From positions 1 to 64,000 of the forward strand of contig NZ_JAPENM010000009.1 in the NCBI RefSeq assembly GCF_026342035.1: a stretch of DNA of 64,000 nucleotides. Direction: 5' to 3'. Numbering within the stretch: the stretch's first letter is position 1; each line of letters starts with the position of its first letter. The notes below the pieces were generated by a model that was not told where the DNA came from, made no database searches, and worked only from the letters and a program-made list of their open reading frames with translations. The DNA is from Aldersonia sp. NBC_00410 (GTDB lineage Bacteria > Actinomycetota > Actinomycetes > Mycobacteriales > Mycobacteriaceae). The position numbers and the translations under genes are program-made. This document shows, piece after piece, positions 43,835 through 53,803 of this stretch.

Positions 43835-44770
43835 TTACTGAGAAGGATTGGCCCCAAGTCGATCAACCACGGCGAAGAGTTCTTCGTAGATCGACCCGGG
43901 GATGGAGTACGTGTCGGTTGACGACACCTCGGACAGGTGCGTGGCGATATCGTCTGCGCTGGCGGTAGCGTCCGCATCGGCCAGCCATCCATCTCCAAGG
44001 CCGACGAACGCCCGGGAGTACCTTCCGGCGCACGCCGAGTAGTTCTGATGGCTTAATTCGCAGGCGCGACTCGCCAAGAAGACCACTATCGGCACCACCT
44101 TCTCAGGCTTGATCAGGTCCAACAAACCTGATTCCTCTAGTGCCTTTGAATCACCCACGGTCTCGGTAACCATGCGCGAAAAGCCAAAGGGTAAAACCGT
44201 ATTCGAACAGATGCCGTGATCGGCGCCTTCGAGGGCAACTATGTTGCTCAGGCCGAGGAGACCCGCCTTCGCGGCGGCGTAGTGAGCCTCAAGATGCTGC
44301 CCGAAGAGTCCGCCAGATGATGAGATGAATACGAACCTGCCGTAACCCTGCCGCTTCATCACCCTAAATGCCGGCTGGCTCAGGTAAAAGCCGCCGTCCA
44401 GATGCACGCTGAGCATCCGCCTCCACTGAGTCGGAGTCATCTCATCGAACGCGATGCTGTTGAAAATGCCGGCGTTGCTGATCACCGCGTCCAGGCGGCC
44501 GAAGTTTTCGACTGCAGCTTGCACAATCGCTTCGCCACCTTCTGGACTGTCCACCGAGTCATACGAAGCAATTGCCGAACCGCCCGCTGCGGTGATCTCG
44601 GCGACTACATCATCGGCGACCTTGCTGTCAGCGCCCTCGCCGTGCATGGATCCGCCAAGATCGTTGACTACCACCGAGGCTCCGCGCTTCGCCAAATCCA
44701 GCGCGTAAAGGCGGCCAAGGCCCCGGCCAGCGCCTGTCACAACAGCTACTTGATCCGTGAAGTCGATCAC
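43835..44770 (-). CDS. SDR-family dehydrogenase (MFE-2/FabG-like)
   Basis: 311 residues from the GTG at 44770 (GGAGGG upstream). TGAGRGLG at 12-19, VVVNDLGGSMHGEGADSKVAD typical of multifunctional-enzyme-2-like SDRs, Ser150-152, Tyr164 and Lys168 (YAAAK) intact. The C-terminal 100 residues extend beyond the core. It probably acts on hydroxyacyl-CoA or hydroxysteroid-like substrates. Its sequence looks less GC-rich than the neighbours and it lies between the two tRNA copies beside an integrase fragment, so it is probably imported cargo. Confidence 0.85.
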   Translation of the reverse strand: MIDFTDQVAVVTGAGRGLGRLYALDLAKRGASVVVNDLGGSMHGEGADSKVADDVVAEITAAGGSAIASYDSVDSPEGGEAIVQAAVENFGRLDAVISNAGIFNSIAFDEMTPTQWRRMLSVHLDGGFYLSQPAFRVMKRQGYGRFVFISSSGGLFGQHLEAHYAAAKAGLLGLSNIVALEGADHGICSNTVLPFGFSRMVTETVGDSKALEESGLLDLIKPEKVVPIVVFLASRACELSHQNYSACAGRYSRAFVGLGDGWLADADATASADDIATHLSEVSSTDTYSIPGSIYEELFAVVDRLGANPSQ

Positions 44771-44901
44771 GAGGTTCCCTCCGTGCTGGTTCGGATGGAA
44801 CCGTAGCAGCGGAACAATTATTTGGTCAACCAGCCTGGGCAGGGTTGTCAGCTCGTTCACGCCCCAGCGCAACGGTTAGCGGGTGTTACGACTGTGTAGC
44901 T

Positions 44902-45279
44902 CTACAACGTTGCCGGTGACTGAGCAACACCACGGCCAACTTTCGGTGCGGCCTGTTCGTCCTCGTTGATGTAGTCCGCGTAGGTGCTTAGCGTCAGTAC
45001 GAACGTGGAGTGCCCGAGCCACTTGCTGACCTGCATGTAGTGCTCGCCCGCACTCAGGTTCATGGTGGCGAACGTATGCCGCAAGTCGCGGAAACGTACC
45101 GACCCTAGGCCAACGCGGCGCAGGCGGGCTGCAGGTAGTTCTCGTACAGGTTGCCCGCGTGGACGGGGTTAGCCCAATCGAACACATAGCGATTGATCCG
45201 GCCCGGAAACAGCGGTGCGTGCCCGATGTACTTGCTGCCTCCGGCAGCGTTAAGGCCGGGCAAGATCGGCGAATTGACT
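44902..45279 (-). pseudogene. int: Tyrosine-recombinase integrase, C-terminal fragment
   Basis: The last third of a phage-type integrase: GGSKYIGHAPLFPGRINRYV, then after a one-base loss near 45112 SVRFRDLRHTFATMNLSAGEHYMQ, KWLGHSTFVLTLSTYADYIN. The second active-site Arg (RHTFAT, with its His), the LGH histidine and the Tyr (STYADYI) are visible. The N-terminal arm-binding part and the first Arg are missing beyond an in-frame stop near 45281. It once integrated at the nearby tRNA-Leu, by inference. Confidence 0.85.
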
Positions 45280-45295
45280 CATGCTGACCTTGCCG

Positions 45296-45319
45296 GAACC
45301 GTTCTCCAGAGAACGGTTC
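45296..45319. promoter_or_regulatory. Perfect 11-bp inverted repeat
   Basis: The arm GAACCGTTCTC (45296-45306) is followed by CA and its exact complement (45309-45319). It sits just upstream of the integrase remnant. It could be an operator of the lost element, for example a repressor or excisionase site. Confidence 0.5.
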
Positions 45320-45810
45320 TCCGCTGGCCTTCCCCCGGCTCCGCCGTGTTCCACGTTGCGCGCAACCAGCAGACCCAACCGCCAGCCGCCTTGTTTGAAG
45401 TGCTGCCCGAACTCGCGGGCGTCGTCATCCATAGACATAGATGTGCCTGTGGCCTTCCAGAAAGCGCAGTGAACCCCCAACCGACGGTTGGTAGGACCAG
45501 CGCGCTTTTGGGGACTTACGGAATGGACACTGCCGCCGCCACGTCTGTTGACTGGTGCCGCCGACGCTCCTCACCCTAGGTAGCCATCGCCACTGGTAAA
45601 TCGCCCTGAACTGCGCCGTTGTGTCTCTAGGTGCAGCTGGGACGGCAGGCACTGCTGATGCGGGTGGGGTGAAGGGCAAACCCCTGTGCGCGGGTGCTGC
45701 AGCGGTGCTGTTGGCCGTGCTGCTGTCACGCCGCTGTCACGGTGCCGGTTTTGAGCGCGACGGCGCGTTGTGCCGGGCAGAAAAAGCTGCTCTGACCTGC
45801 ACCTTCACAG
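45320..45810. other. Non-coding remnant before tRNA-Leu
   Basis: No convincing gene in about 490 bases on either strand. The 3' part holds the second copy of the short direct repeats (45710-45734) described at 43702-43736. The stretch looks like decayed element DNA. Confidence 0.5.
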
Positions 45811-45884
45811 TGCCCCCAGTCGGACTCGAACCGACACTTGGCGGATTTTAAGTCCGCTGCCTCTGCCAATTGGGCTATGGGGGC
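45811..45884 (-). tRNA. tRNA-Leu (anticodon UAA)
   Basis: 74 bases. The acceptor stem GCCCCCA/TGGGGGC pairs at all seven positions, discriminator A, no encoded CCA. The anticodon stem GCGGA/TCCGC closes a loop CTTAAAA with anticodon TAA at plus-strand 45848-45850. T-arm GTCGG-TTCGAGT-CCGAC. The variable region is only five bases (CAAGT), unlike the long arm of standard leucine tRNAs. It is the intact partner of the remnant at 43521-43593 and the probable integration target. Confidence 0.92.
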
Positions 45885-45904
45885 CAAGGGCTTCGAGCCC
45901 GCGC

Positions 45905-46852
45905 TCAGCGTACCGACATTGCGATTCCGTCCAGAATGTCGTGTTCGCTGACGACAAGTTCGGAAATGCCTGCGCGCCTGTGAAACTCGTCGGCGAGGGT
46001 GGAGCAGACGATGGCGCCGCCGCCGATCACGTCCACCCGGCCCGGATGCATCGGGCCGAGCGCAGCGCGCTGTTCGTGGTTCATTTCGACCAACCCCTTG
46101 CACACCTCGTACAGCCGGGGCAGGTCGATGCGGGACAGGTGCACCTTGGCCGGGTCGTACTCGGGCAAGTCGCGGCCGAGCGCGGCGATCGTGGTCATCG
46201 TCCCCGCCACGCCGACCCAGGTTCGCGCCTGCGCCACCGGCACCACGTCCAGCGCTTCACCCACCCGCTCGGAAACGAATTGCTTTGCTGCCGAGACCTC
46301 TTCACTCGTCGGCGGATCGGTCTTCAAGCAGCGCTCGGTGATTCGCACGCAGCCGATGTTCGCCGAGAACGCCGCCCGGACACCATGAGCGTCACCGAGC
46401 ACCAATTCGGTCGATCCGCCACCGAGATCCACCACGACGAACGGCCCCTCGGCCGGGTCGAGTTCGCCGACCGCTCCCGCGAACGACAGTCGCGCCTCCT
46501 CGTCGCCGGTGATGACTTCGGCCACCGCACCCGGCACGACGGCACCCAACTCCGCTCGGGTCATTGCAAAGAAGTCTTCCCGATTGCGTGCATCGCGCGT
46601 CGCCGAGGTCGCGACCATCCGCACGGCGCCGACCCCGGTCTCGCGCATCATCTCCACGTACTCGTGCAGCGCCACCCTGGTTCGCTCGATCGCCTCCGGC
46701 ACGAACGCACCCGTTGCGTCCACGCCCTGTCCGAGCCGGACGATGCGCATTTCGCGACGCACATCGGTCAGCGTGCCGGTCTCGTCGATATCGGCGATCA
46801 GCAGGCGGATCGAGTTTGTCCCGCAATCGATTCCCGCAACCCGTCGAGTCAC
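45905..46852 (-). CDS. ppx: Ppx/GppA-family exopolyphosphatase
   Basis: Hydrolyses terminal phosphate of polyphosphate (or pppGpp). 315 residues from GTG 46852, overlapping the DUF501 stop as GTGA. ASKHA fold: RVAGIDCGTNSIRLLIADI (phosphate 1), VVVDLGGGSTELVLGD (phosphate 2), the Glu of TGDEEARLSF, and C-terminal DVIGGGAIV. The short one-domain form is the Rv1026 class. The order eno-ftsB-DUF501-ppx-tRNA-Leu follows the mycobacterial arrangement. Confidence 0.93.
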   Translation of the reverse strand: MTRRVAGIDCGTNSIRLLIADIDETGTLTDVRREMRIVRLGQGVDATGAFVPEAIERTRVALHEYVEMMRETGVGAVRMVATSATRDARNREDFFAMTRAELGAVVPGAVAEVITGDEEARLSFAGAVGELDPAEGPFVVVDLGGGSTELVLGDAHGVRAAFSANIGCVRITERCLKTDPPTSEEVSAAKQFVSERVGEALDVVPVAQARTWVGVAGTMTTIAALGRDLPEYDPAKVHLSRIDLPRLYEVCKGLVEMNHEQRAALGPMHPGRVDVIGGGAIVCSTLADEFHRRAGISELVVSEHDILDGIAMSVR

Positions 46853-47424
46853 GCGTGACCTTCCATCTTGTCGTCGGCCACCGGTGCATCCTCGGACACC
46901 GGTTCGGGGCCTTCGTATTCCGGCCAGTCCGCGGGAAGCGCCGTGCCCCGCAAACGTCCACGTGCCGCCAGCGCCACCGACTCGTCGCCGAGCGGATTCA
47001 CCCCCGGCCCCTTCGCCAGCGCGTGCGCCATCAGCACGTGCAGGCACTTCACTCGCTCCGGCATACCGCCACCGGTGAAAGTGGTTCCGAGCGAATCGAT
47101 CTCGTCGCGCTCGGCCAGATAGCTCTCGTGTGCCCGACGGTACGCATCCGCCAACTCCGGATCGGTCGATAATCGTTCGGTCATCTCCCGCATCACGCCG
47201 GCCGACTCCTGCCTGCTCGCCTCCGCGGTGAGCCGCGGATCGGTCAGGTAATACAGCGTGGGAAACGGTGTGCCGTCCGGCAATCGGGGTGCGGTCTTCA
47301 CCACCGCGGGCAGCCCGTCGGGAGTGCGGTACGCGACCGCGAGCACTCCACGGGGCACCCGCCCGAGTTGCCGTTCGATGACGGCGAGGTCATCCTCGGT
47401 CGGGTCGACATGTACTTCACTCAC
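46849..47424 (-). CDS. DUF501-domain protein
   Basis: 191 residues from the GTG at 47424, overlapping the ftsB-like stop as GTGA. DUF501 landmarks: LAVIERQLGRVPRGVLAVAYR, PFPTLYYLTDPRLTAEASRQES, and FTGGGMPERVKCLHVLMAHALAKGPGVNPLGDE. The function is unknown. It is strictly linked to ppx and the septum-formation gene in many actinobacteria. Confidence 0.92.
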   Translation of the reverse strand: MSEVHVDPTEDDLAVIERQLGRVPRGVLAVAYRTPDGLPAVVKTAPRLPDGTPFPTLYYLTDPRLTAEASRQESAGVMREMTERLSTDPELADAYRRAHESYLAERDEIDSLGTTFTGGGMPERVKCLHVLMAHALAKGPGVNPLGDESVALAARGRLRGTALPADWPEYEGPEPVSEDAPVADDKMEGHA

Positions 47425-48113
47425 CCGCCCGGACCTCCCGGGGCGGGCGGTGCCGCCGGGGCCGGCGGTGGCGCGACGGGTGCCGGCACCGGGCCGACCG
47501 GGCGCGGCTCGGACACCGAATCCCACAGGTCGCTGTACCACGTGCCGGATGTCGGTTCTGGTTTGGCGCGTTCGGCTTGCGCCGCCTCGTACGCCCCGGG
47601 CAACTGCACCTGATAGGGGGTCTCCCCCGGCATCACCAGGCGCAACCGGTCGCGAGCCTCCGCGGCGACATACGCCGGGTCGTCCTGCTGCTGCTTCTTC
47701 AGCTGTAGCTCCGCAATGTCGTTTTCGAGCTTCACCCGCTCGGCCTCGATGCTCGACGCGTCGCTGCGCTGGGTGAAGTAGGTGCGCAGCGGGACTGCGA
47801 GAGTCAACGCGAGCATGCAGACGACCACGGCGAGAATCACCGCCCGCGCCGTCGAGAGGCCGAAGATCGTGTGATCCGACCGTGGCCCGCCGTCCGCAGC
47901 ACGCTTGCGTCCGATGACCCGTACCGAACGGTCCCGGTCCGTGCCCTCACCGGACGGCTTGGACGCGGGCGCGCGCCGTTCCCGGTCGGCACCGGACCCC
48001 GACGCGCGCCGTCCACCTGCTTGGTTCTGCGTCCGCCGTTCCGCACGCGGCGACCGGCGCGCGTCCCGACCACCTTGGTCGGGACCCGGCTTGCGCGTGC
48101 GGCGAGCAGCCAT
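47421..48113 (-). CDS. ftsB: FtsB/DivIC-like septum formation initiator
   Basis: 230 residues. A long basic, disordered N-terminus (Arg/Gly/Pro-rich, about 1-95), one helix (ARAVILAVVVCMLALTLAVPL, about 103-124), then a coiled coil (SSIEAERVKLENDIAELQLKK) and RDRLRLVMPGETPYQV, the conserved end of the family. The C-terminus is a Pro/Ala-rich tail. It is part of the divisome. The start is ATG 48113, three bases after eno. Confidence 0.9.
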   Translation of the reverse strand: MAARRTRKPGPDQGGRDARRSPRAERRTQNQAGGRRASGSGADRERRAPASKPSGEGTDRDRSVRVIGRKRAADGGPRSDHTIFGLSTARAVILAVVVCMLALTLAVPLRTYFTQRSDASSIEAERVKLENDIAELQLKKQQQDDPAYVAAEARDRLRLVMPGETPYQVQLPGAYEAAQAERAKPEPTSGTWYSDLWDSVSEPRPVGPVPAPVAPPPAPAAPPAPGGPGG

Positions 48114-48116
48114 GAC

Positions 48117-49553
<1,437 letters not shown>

Positions 49554-50285
49554 TCAGGACAGTTCGGCGCCGACGCTGTAGAGCGCGGCCCGGTGTCGCA
49601 CCTCGCGCAGATACGAGCCCGACTGGTTGTAGGCCATCAGCGCGTTCTGCCAGCCCTCGGCGGTGCGCAGGTTCCCACCGCGCGCGCACAGATAGCGGGC
49701 CGCGGTGAGCGCGGCGTCGTCGATGTTGTCCGGATCGAGCACACCGTCGCCGTTCGCGTCGGCCGCCCAGACCCGCCACGTCTCCGGGATGAACTGGAAC
49801 GGCCCGATCGCCCGGTCGTGCTCGGTGTCCCCGTCGAGGGTGCCGCCGTCGGAGTCGTCGATTTCGGCGATCCCGGGCGAGCCGTCGAGCGCCGCGCCGC
49901 GGATCGGCGGGTCGACGCGGCCGTCCGGCAGCACCGTCGAGCGGCCGTGCATGCCGTGCTTCGATTCGACGCTCGCGATGCCGGCCAGCGTTGTCCACGC
50001 GATTCCGCAGTCCGGTGCGCTGCGCGCGAGCACCGCAGCGGCGTAGCCGTACGCCTCCAGCGCGATGACCGGGATGTCGTGCGCGTCGGACTGTTCGGTC
50101 GCCCAGGCCGATAGTTGAGTCGCCGACCGGCCGGGCGCGTCGATGTCGATCGGCGGCAACGGGGCACCGGGACCGGGCGGAATGCCCTCGGGCACGTCGA
50201 TGCCGTCGCCGAATCCCGCACATCCGGCGGTCACGATCGTCGACGTCACCAGCGCGGCGAGGAGACAGCGACGAATCCGGGGCAC
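49554..50285 (-). CDS. LpqU-like lipoprotein lytic transglycosylase
   Basis: 243 residues from the GTG at 50285. Lipobox VTAGC (mature Cys near 22). SLT domain: GIASVESKHGMHG (catalytic Glu), DRAIGPFQFIPETWRVWAADANGDG, DDAALTAARYLCARG and NALMAYNQSGSYLREV. It cleaves peptidoglycan with anhydro-muramyl ends, from the outer face of the membrane. The position before eno fits M. tuberculosis lpqU. It is divergent from efeU. Confidence 0.88.
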   Translation of the reverse strand: MPRIRRCLLAALVTSTIVTAGCAGFGDGIDVPEGIPPGPGAPLPPIDIDAPGRSATQLSAWATEQSDAHDIPVIALEAYGYAAAVLARSAPDCGIAWTTLAGIASVESKHGMHGRSTVLPDGRVDPPIRGAALDGSPGIAEIDDSDGGTLDGDTEHDRAIGPFQFIPETWRVWAADANGDGVLDPDNIDDAALTAARYLCARGGNLRTAEGWQNALMAYNQSGSYLREVRHRAALYSVGAELS

Positions 50286-50370
50286 GCATCCATCCTGCAC
50301 GCCAAGTGTTAAAGCATTGGTAAAGCCGTCTGGCGTGTCTCGAATCCGGGTGTATGTTTCTGGATCAGAC

Positions 50371-50389
50371 CAAGGTTCGCCTTGCCTAT
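50371..50389 (+). promoter_or_regulatory. IdeR/DtxR iron box upstream of efeU
   Basis: CAAGGTTCGCCTTGCCTAT matches the 19-bp iron-box consensus TTAGGTTAGCCTAACCTAA at 13 positions, including both AGG/CCT cores. It lies about 38 bases before the efeU start. Iron-bound IdeR would shut the operon off. Confidence 0.65.
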
Positions 50390-50426
50390 TAAAGTGAGCG
50401 ATCCGAACGACAACGAGGTTCCCTTT

Positions 50427-51329
50427 ATGTCCCTGCTCGCCGTGTCCTCGACCGCGCCTTCGATCGCGACTCAACTGTTCGGGAGTGGGCTGATCGGGCT
50501 GCGCGAAGGCCTCGAGGCCGGGATCGTGGTCATGATCCTCGTGGCGTTCCTGGTCAAGCTGGACCGCCGCGACGCGCTCAAATGGGTGTGGATCGGGGTT
50601 GGTGCCGCGGTCGCGATGGTGGCAGCGATCTTCCTCGGTATTCGTTACGGCACCTCCACGATCGACGGGCTCGTCGCCGAACTCATCGCCGGGATCGCCT
50701 CGCTCGTCGCGGTGGCCATCGTCACCGGCATGGTGCTGTGGATGCGGACCGCGGCCAGGTCCATCTCCGGCGATTTGCGGGCGGGGATGGAGCGCGCGCT
50801 CGGGCTGGGACCGTTCGCGGTCGTGTCGCTGGCGTTCTTCGCGGTCGGGCGCGAAGGAGTCGAGACCGCCCTGCTCATGGTCGGATACGCAGAAAACACC
50901 GCGGGTAGCCCGTGGCCACTGGTGGGTGTGCTGATCGGCCTCGGCATCGCCGCCATCGTGACCGTGCTGCTCTACTTCGGCGCCGTCCGCATCGACTTCG
51001 CGCGGTTCTTCAAATACACCGGCATCGTCCTCATCTTCGTCGCGGCCGGGATCCTGTCCTACGGGGTGCGGGCGCTGCAGACCGCCGGATGGTTTGCGGG
51101 CGGATCGACCAACGCCTTCGACATCTCCGCGACCTACGACCAGTCGAGCTGGTATGGCACCGTGCTCGCCGGCATCTTCAATTTCCGGCCCGACCCGACG
51201 CTGGCGCAAGCCATCGCCTGGGTCACCTACATCGCGGTGGTCCTGCCGCTTTTCCTGCGCCCGGTGCGGTCCAAGCCGATGTCCGCACCCAAGGCCGCCA
51301 CCGAAGAACTCACACCAGAAACATCCTGA
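50427..51329 (+). CDS. efeU: FTR1-family iron permease EfeU
   Basis: 300 residues from the ATG at 50427; earlier starts overlap the iron box. About seven helices. The iron-binding motifs are REGLE (26-30) in helix 1 and GREGVE in helix 4. Works with EfeO and EfeB for ferrous or ferric iron uptake at the membrane. Followed after 11 bases by efeO. Confidence 0.93.
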   Translation: MSLLAVSSTAPSIATQLFGSGLIGLREGLEAGIVVMILVAFLVKLDRRDALKWVWIGVGAAVAMVAAIFLGIRYGTSTIDGLVAELIAGIASLVAVAIVTGMVLWMRTAARSISGDLRAGMERALGLGPFAVVSLAFFAVGREGVETALLMVGYAENTAGSPWPLVGVLIGLGIAAIVTVLLYFGAVRIDFARFFKYTGIVLIFVAAGILSYGVRALQTAGWFAGGSTNAFDISATYDQSSWYGTVLAGIFNFRPDPTLAQAIAWVTYIAVVLPLFLRPVRSKPMSAPKAATEELTPETS

Positions 51330-51340
51330 GAGGCACGAGC

Positions 51341-52474
51341 TTGAGAATCCGCACCACCTGCGCAATCGTCGCAGCCGCCGTCCTGCCACTGGCGCTCGCC
51401 GGTTGCACGGAGAAGTCCGAGACCGACACTGACGCCATCACGGTGAACGCGACCGACGACGCCTGCGACGTGGCAAAGACGTCAGCGGAGACCGGCAACA
51501 CCGCATTCTCGGTGACCAACAACGGCTCCAAGGCGACCGAGTTCTACGTGTACGGCGAAGGCGACCGGGTGATGGGCGAGGTCGAGAACATCGGGCCGGG
51601 GCTGACGCGGCAGCTGATCGTCGCGCTGAACGAGCCCGGTACCTACCAAACCTCGTGCCGACCGGGCATGGTCGGCGACGGTATTCGGGCGGACTTCACG
51701 GTCACCGGCGAGGCGAAGGCACCGGACGACGGCAGCGCACTCGCCGCGGCGGCCGACAGCTACAAGCGTTACGTCGTGAGCCAGACGGTGGCGCTGCAGG
51801 AAACTACCGACAAGTTCGTGGAAGCCGTCAAGGCGGGCGATATCGAGGCGGCCAAGGCCCAGTTCGCGACGGCGCGCACCTACTACGAGCGCATCGAGCC
51901 GGTCGCGGAGAGCTTCCCCGACGACCTCGACCCGCGCCTCGACCTGCGCGAGCCCGACGTCGAGCCGGGCCAGCCCTGGACCGGATTCCACCGGATCGAG
52001 AAGGACCTGTGGGCGCAAGGTTTGCAGCCCGACACCAACGCGATCGCCGACCAGCTCCAGGCCGATGTCGGCGAGCTCGTCGCTCGGGTGAACGCCCCCG
52101 AGATGGAGTTCGACCCGATCCAGACGGCGGGTGGGGCGGCCGGACTGCTCGAGGAGGTCGCGCGCACAAAGATCACCGGCGAGGAGGACTTCTTCTCGCA
52201 CACCGACCTGTGGGATTTCCAGGCCAACGTGGACGGTTCGCAGGCCGCCGTCGCAGCGGTCCGCCCGATCATCGATGAGAAGGACCCCGAACTCGGCCTC
52301 CGGATCGATCAGCGCTTCGCCGACGTGAATGCCGAACTCGCCAAGTACCACCAGGGCGATGGGTTCGTTTCCTATGACACCGTCACCGAGCAGCAGCGAC
52401 AGGAACTGTCGAAAAAGCTCGATGCACTACTCGCGGAAGTGAGCAATGTCCAAGGCGTCGTCGCAGGGCAGTGA
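51341..52474 (+). CDS. efeO: EfeO iron-binding lipoprotein
   Basis: 377 residues from a TTG at 51341 (GAGAGG upstream). Lipobox LALAGC. N-terminal cupredoxin-like domain (about 30-130, with CDVAKTS and CRPGMVGDG), then the M75/imelysin domain with the metal motif HxxE in WTGFHRIEKDLW. It binds iron on the outer face and hands it to EfeU. The end overlaps efeB by 29 bases. Confidence 0.92.
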   Translation: MRIRTTCAIVAAAVLPLALAGCTEKSETDTDAITVNATDDACDVAKTSAETGNTAFSVTNNGSKATEFYVYGEGDRVMGEVENIGPGLTRQLIVALNEPGTYQTSCRPGMVGDGIRADFTVTGEAKAPDDGSALAAAADSYKRYVVSQTVALQETTDKFVEAVKAGDIEAAKAQFATARTYYERIEPVAESFPDDLDPRLDLREPDVEPGQPWTGFHRIEKDLWAQGLQPDTNAIADQLQADVGELVARVNAPEMEFDPIQTAGGAAGLLEEVARTKITGEEDFFSHTDLWDFQANVDGSQAAVAAVRPIIDEKDPELGLRIDQRFADVNAELAKYHQGDGFVSYDTVTEQQRQELSKKLDALLAEVSNVQGVVAGQ

Positions 52475-53795
52475 TCCTGTGCAGAACAGCGAGCCTGCGC
52501 AGCACGTAGCCCCTGAGTCGGGCAGCGCCCGCGGCAGATTGAGTCGCCGCGGGCTGTTCGGCGCGATCGGTGCCGGCGCGGCACTCGCCGGTGCCGGCGC
52601 GGTCGTCGGCCGGGTGACCGCGCCGGAGCACACACACGCGGCCGCGGACATCGTCGAGTTCCGTGGTGAGCACCAGTCGGGCATCGTCACACCGACGCAG
52701 GATCGTCTGCATTTCGTCTCGTTCGACGTGGTAACCGAATCTCGCGACCGACTCGTCGCGATGCTGCGGGAATGGACCGAGGTCGCCGAGCGGATGACCA
52801 AGGGCGAGGAAACCTATCCCGGCGCCGCGGTCGACGGGCCGCAGTACGCGCCGCCCAAGGACACCGGCGAGGCGCTCGGGCTCGCACCCAGCCAGCTCAC
52901 GCTCACCATCGGGTTCGGGCCGTCGCTGTTCGGCACGGCCGACAACGATCGCTTCGATATTTATGCACGAAAACCCGCCGCCCTAGTCGACCTGCCGCAC
53001 TTTCCCGGCCAGATCCTCAACCCGGCGATCAGTGGCGGAGACATCGCGATCCAGGCGTGTTCCAACGATCCGCAGGTCGCCGTGCACGCGGTGCGCAACC
53101 TGGCCCGGATCGGCACGGGCATCGTCGCGGTCAAGTGGTCGCAGCTCGGCTTCGGCCGCACCTCATCGACGTCGACGGACCAGGTCACCGCACGCAACCT
53201 GATGGGCTTCAAGGACGGCACCAACAACCTCAAGGCCGAAGATCCGAGCGCGGTATCAGAGTTCGTCTGGGTCGATCCCGCCGACGACCAGGACTGGCTC
53301 GCCGGTGGAAGTTTCCTGGTGACTCGTCGCATCCGAATGCTGATCGAGTCGTGGGACCGCACCACGCTCAACGAGCAGGAAAGGGTGATCGGGCGGTTCA
53401 AGGGCAACGGCGCACCGTTCGGCGGTTCCGAAGAGTTCGACCAGGTCGACCTGCAATCCGCCGGGCCGCACGGCCCCATGATCGACCACCGCGCCCACAT
53501 CCGCCTCGCGTCCGCCGAGTCGCTCGGCGGGGTCAAGCTCCTGCGGCGCGGCTACAACTTCACCGACGGCTCCGACGGCTTCGGACACCTCGACGCGGGA
53601 CTGTTCTTCATCGCCTACTGCCGCAACCCGCAGACCCAGTTCGTGCCGATGCAACTCCAACTCGCCCGCTCCGACCTACTCAACGAATACATCCAGCACA
53701 CCTCCTCGGCGGTGTTCGCGGTGCCGCCTGGGCTGCGGGACGGTCAGTACTGGGGGTCGACGTTGTTCGGGGCGGCTGGGTCACCGCCGGCGTAG
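52446..53795 (+). CDS. efeB: EfeB Tat-exported DyP-type haem peroxidase
   Basis: 449 residues from the ATG at 52446; GTG 52479, just after the efeO stop, is an alternative. Twin-arginine signal LSRRGLFGAIGAGAALAG. DyP landmarks: the distal GFKDGTNN (catalytic Asp), FVWVDPADDQDWLAGGSFLVTRRIRM, and the proximal haem His in PMIDHRAHIRLA. In EfeUOB it may oxidise ferrous iron or act on haem. It is the last gene of the operon. Confidence 0.93.
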   Translation: MSKASSQGSDPVQNSEPAQHVAPESGSARGRLSRRGLFGAIGAGAALAGAGAVVGRVTAPEHTHAAADIVEFRGEHQSGIVTPTQDRLHFVSFDVVTESRDRLVAMLREWTEVAERMTKGEETYPGAAVDGPQYAPPKDTGEALGLAPSQLTLTIGFGPSLFGTADNDRFDIYARKPAALVDLPHFPGQILNPAISGGDIAIQACSNDPQVAVHAVRNLARIGTGIVAVKWSQLGFGRTSSTSTDQVTARNLMGFKDGTNNLKAEDPSAVSEFVWVDPADDQDWLAGGSFLVTRRIRMLIESWDRTTLNEQERVIGRFKGNGAPFGGSEEFDQVDLQSAGPHGPMIDHRAHIRLASAESLGGVKLLRRGYNFTDGSDGFGHLDAGLFFIAYCRNPQTQFVPMQLQLARSDLLNEYIQHTSSAVFAVPPGLRDGQYWGSTLFGAAGSPPA

Positions 53796-53803
53796 CGACC
53801 GGA

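Noticed and set aside
45620-45851. Plus-strand reading frame before tRNA-Leu
   Set aside because: Low-complexity product that runs into the antisense of the tRNA. No ribosome site or family.
50382-50426. Earlier efeU start
   Set aside because: It would place the iron box within the gene and add residues with no signal or helix character.
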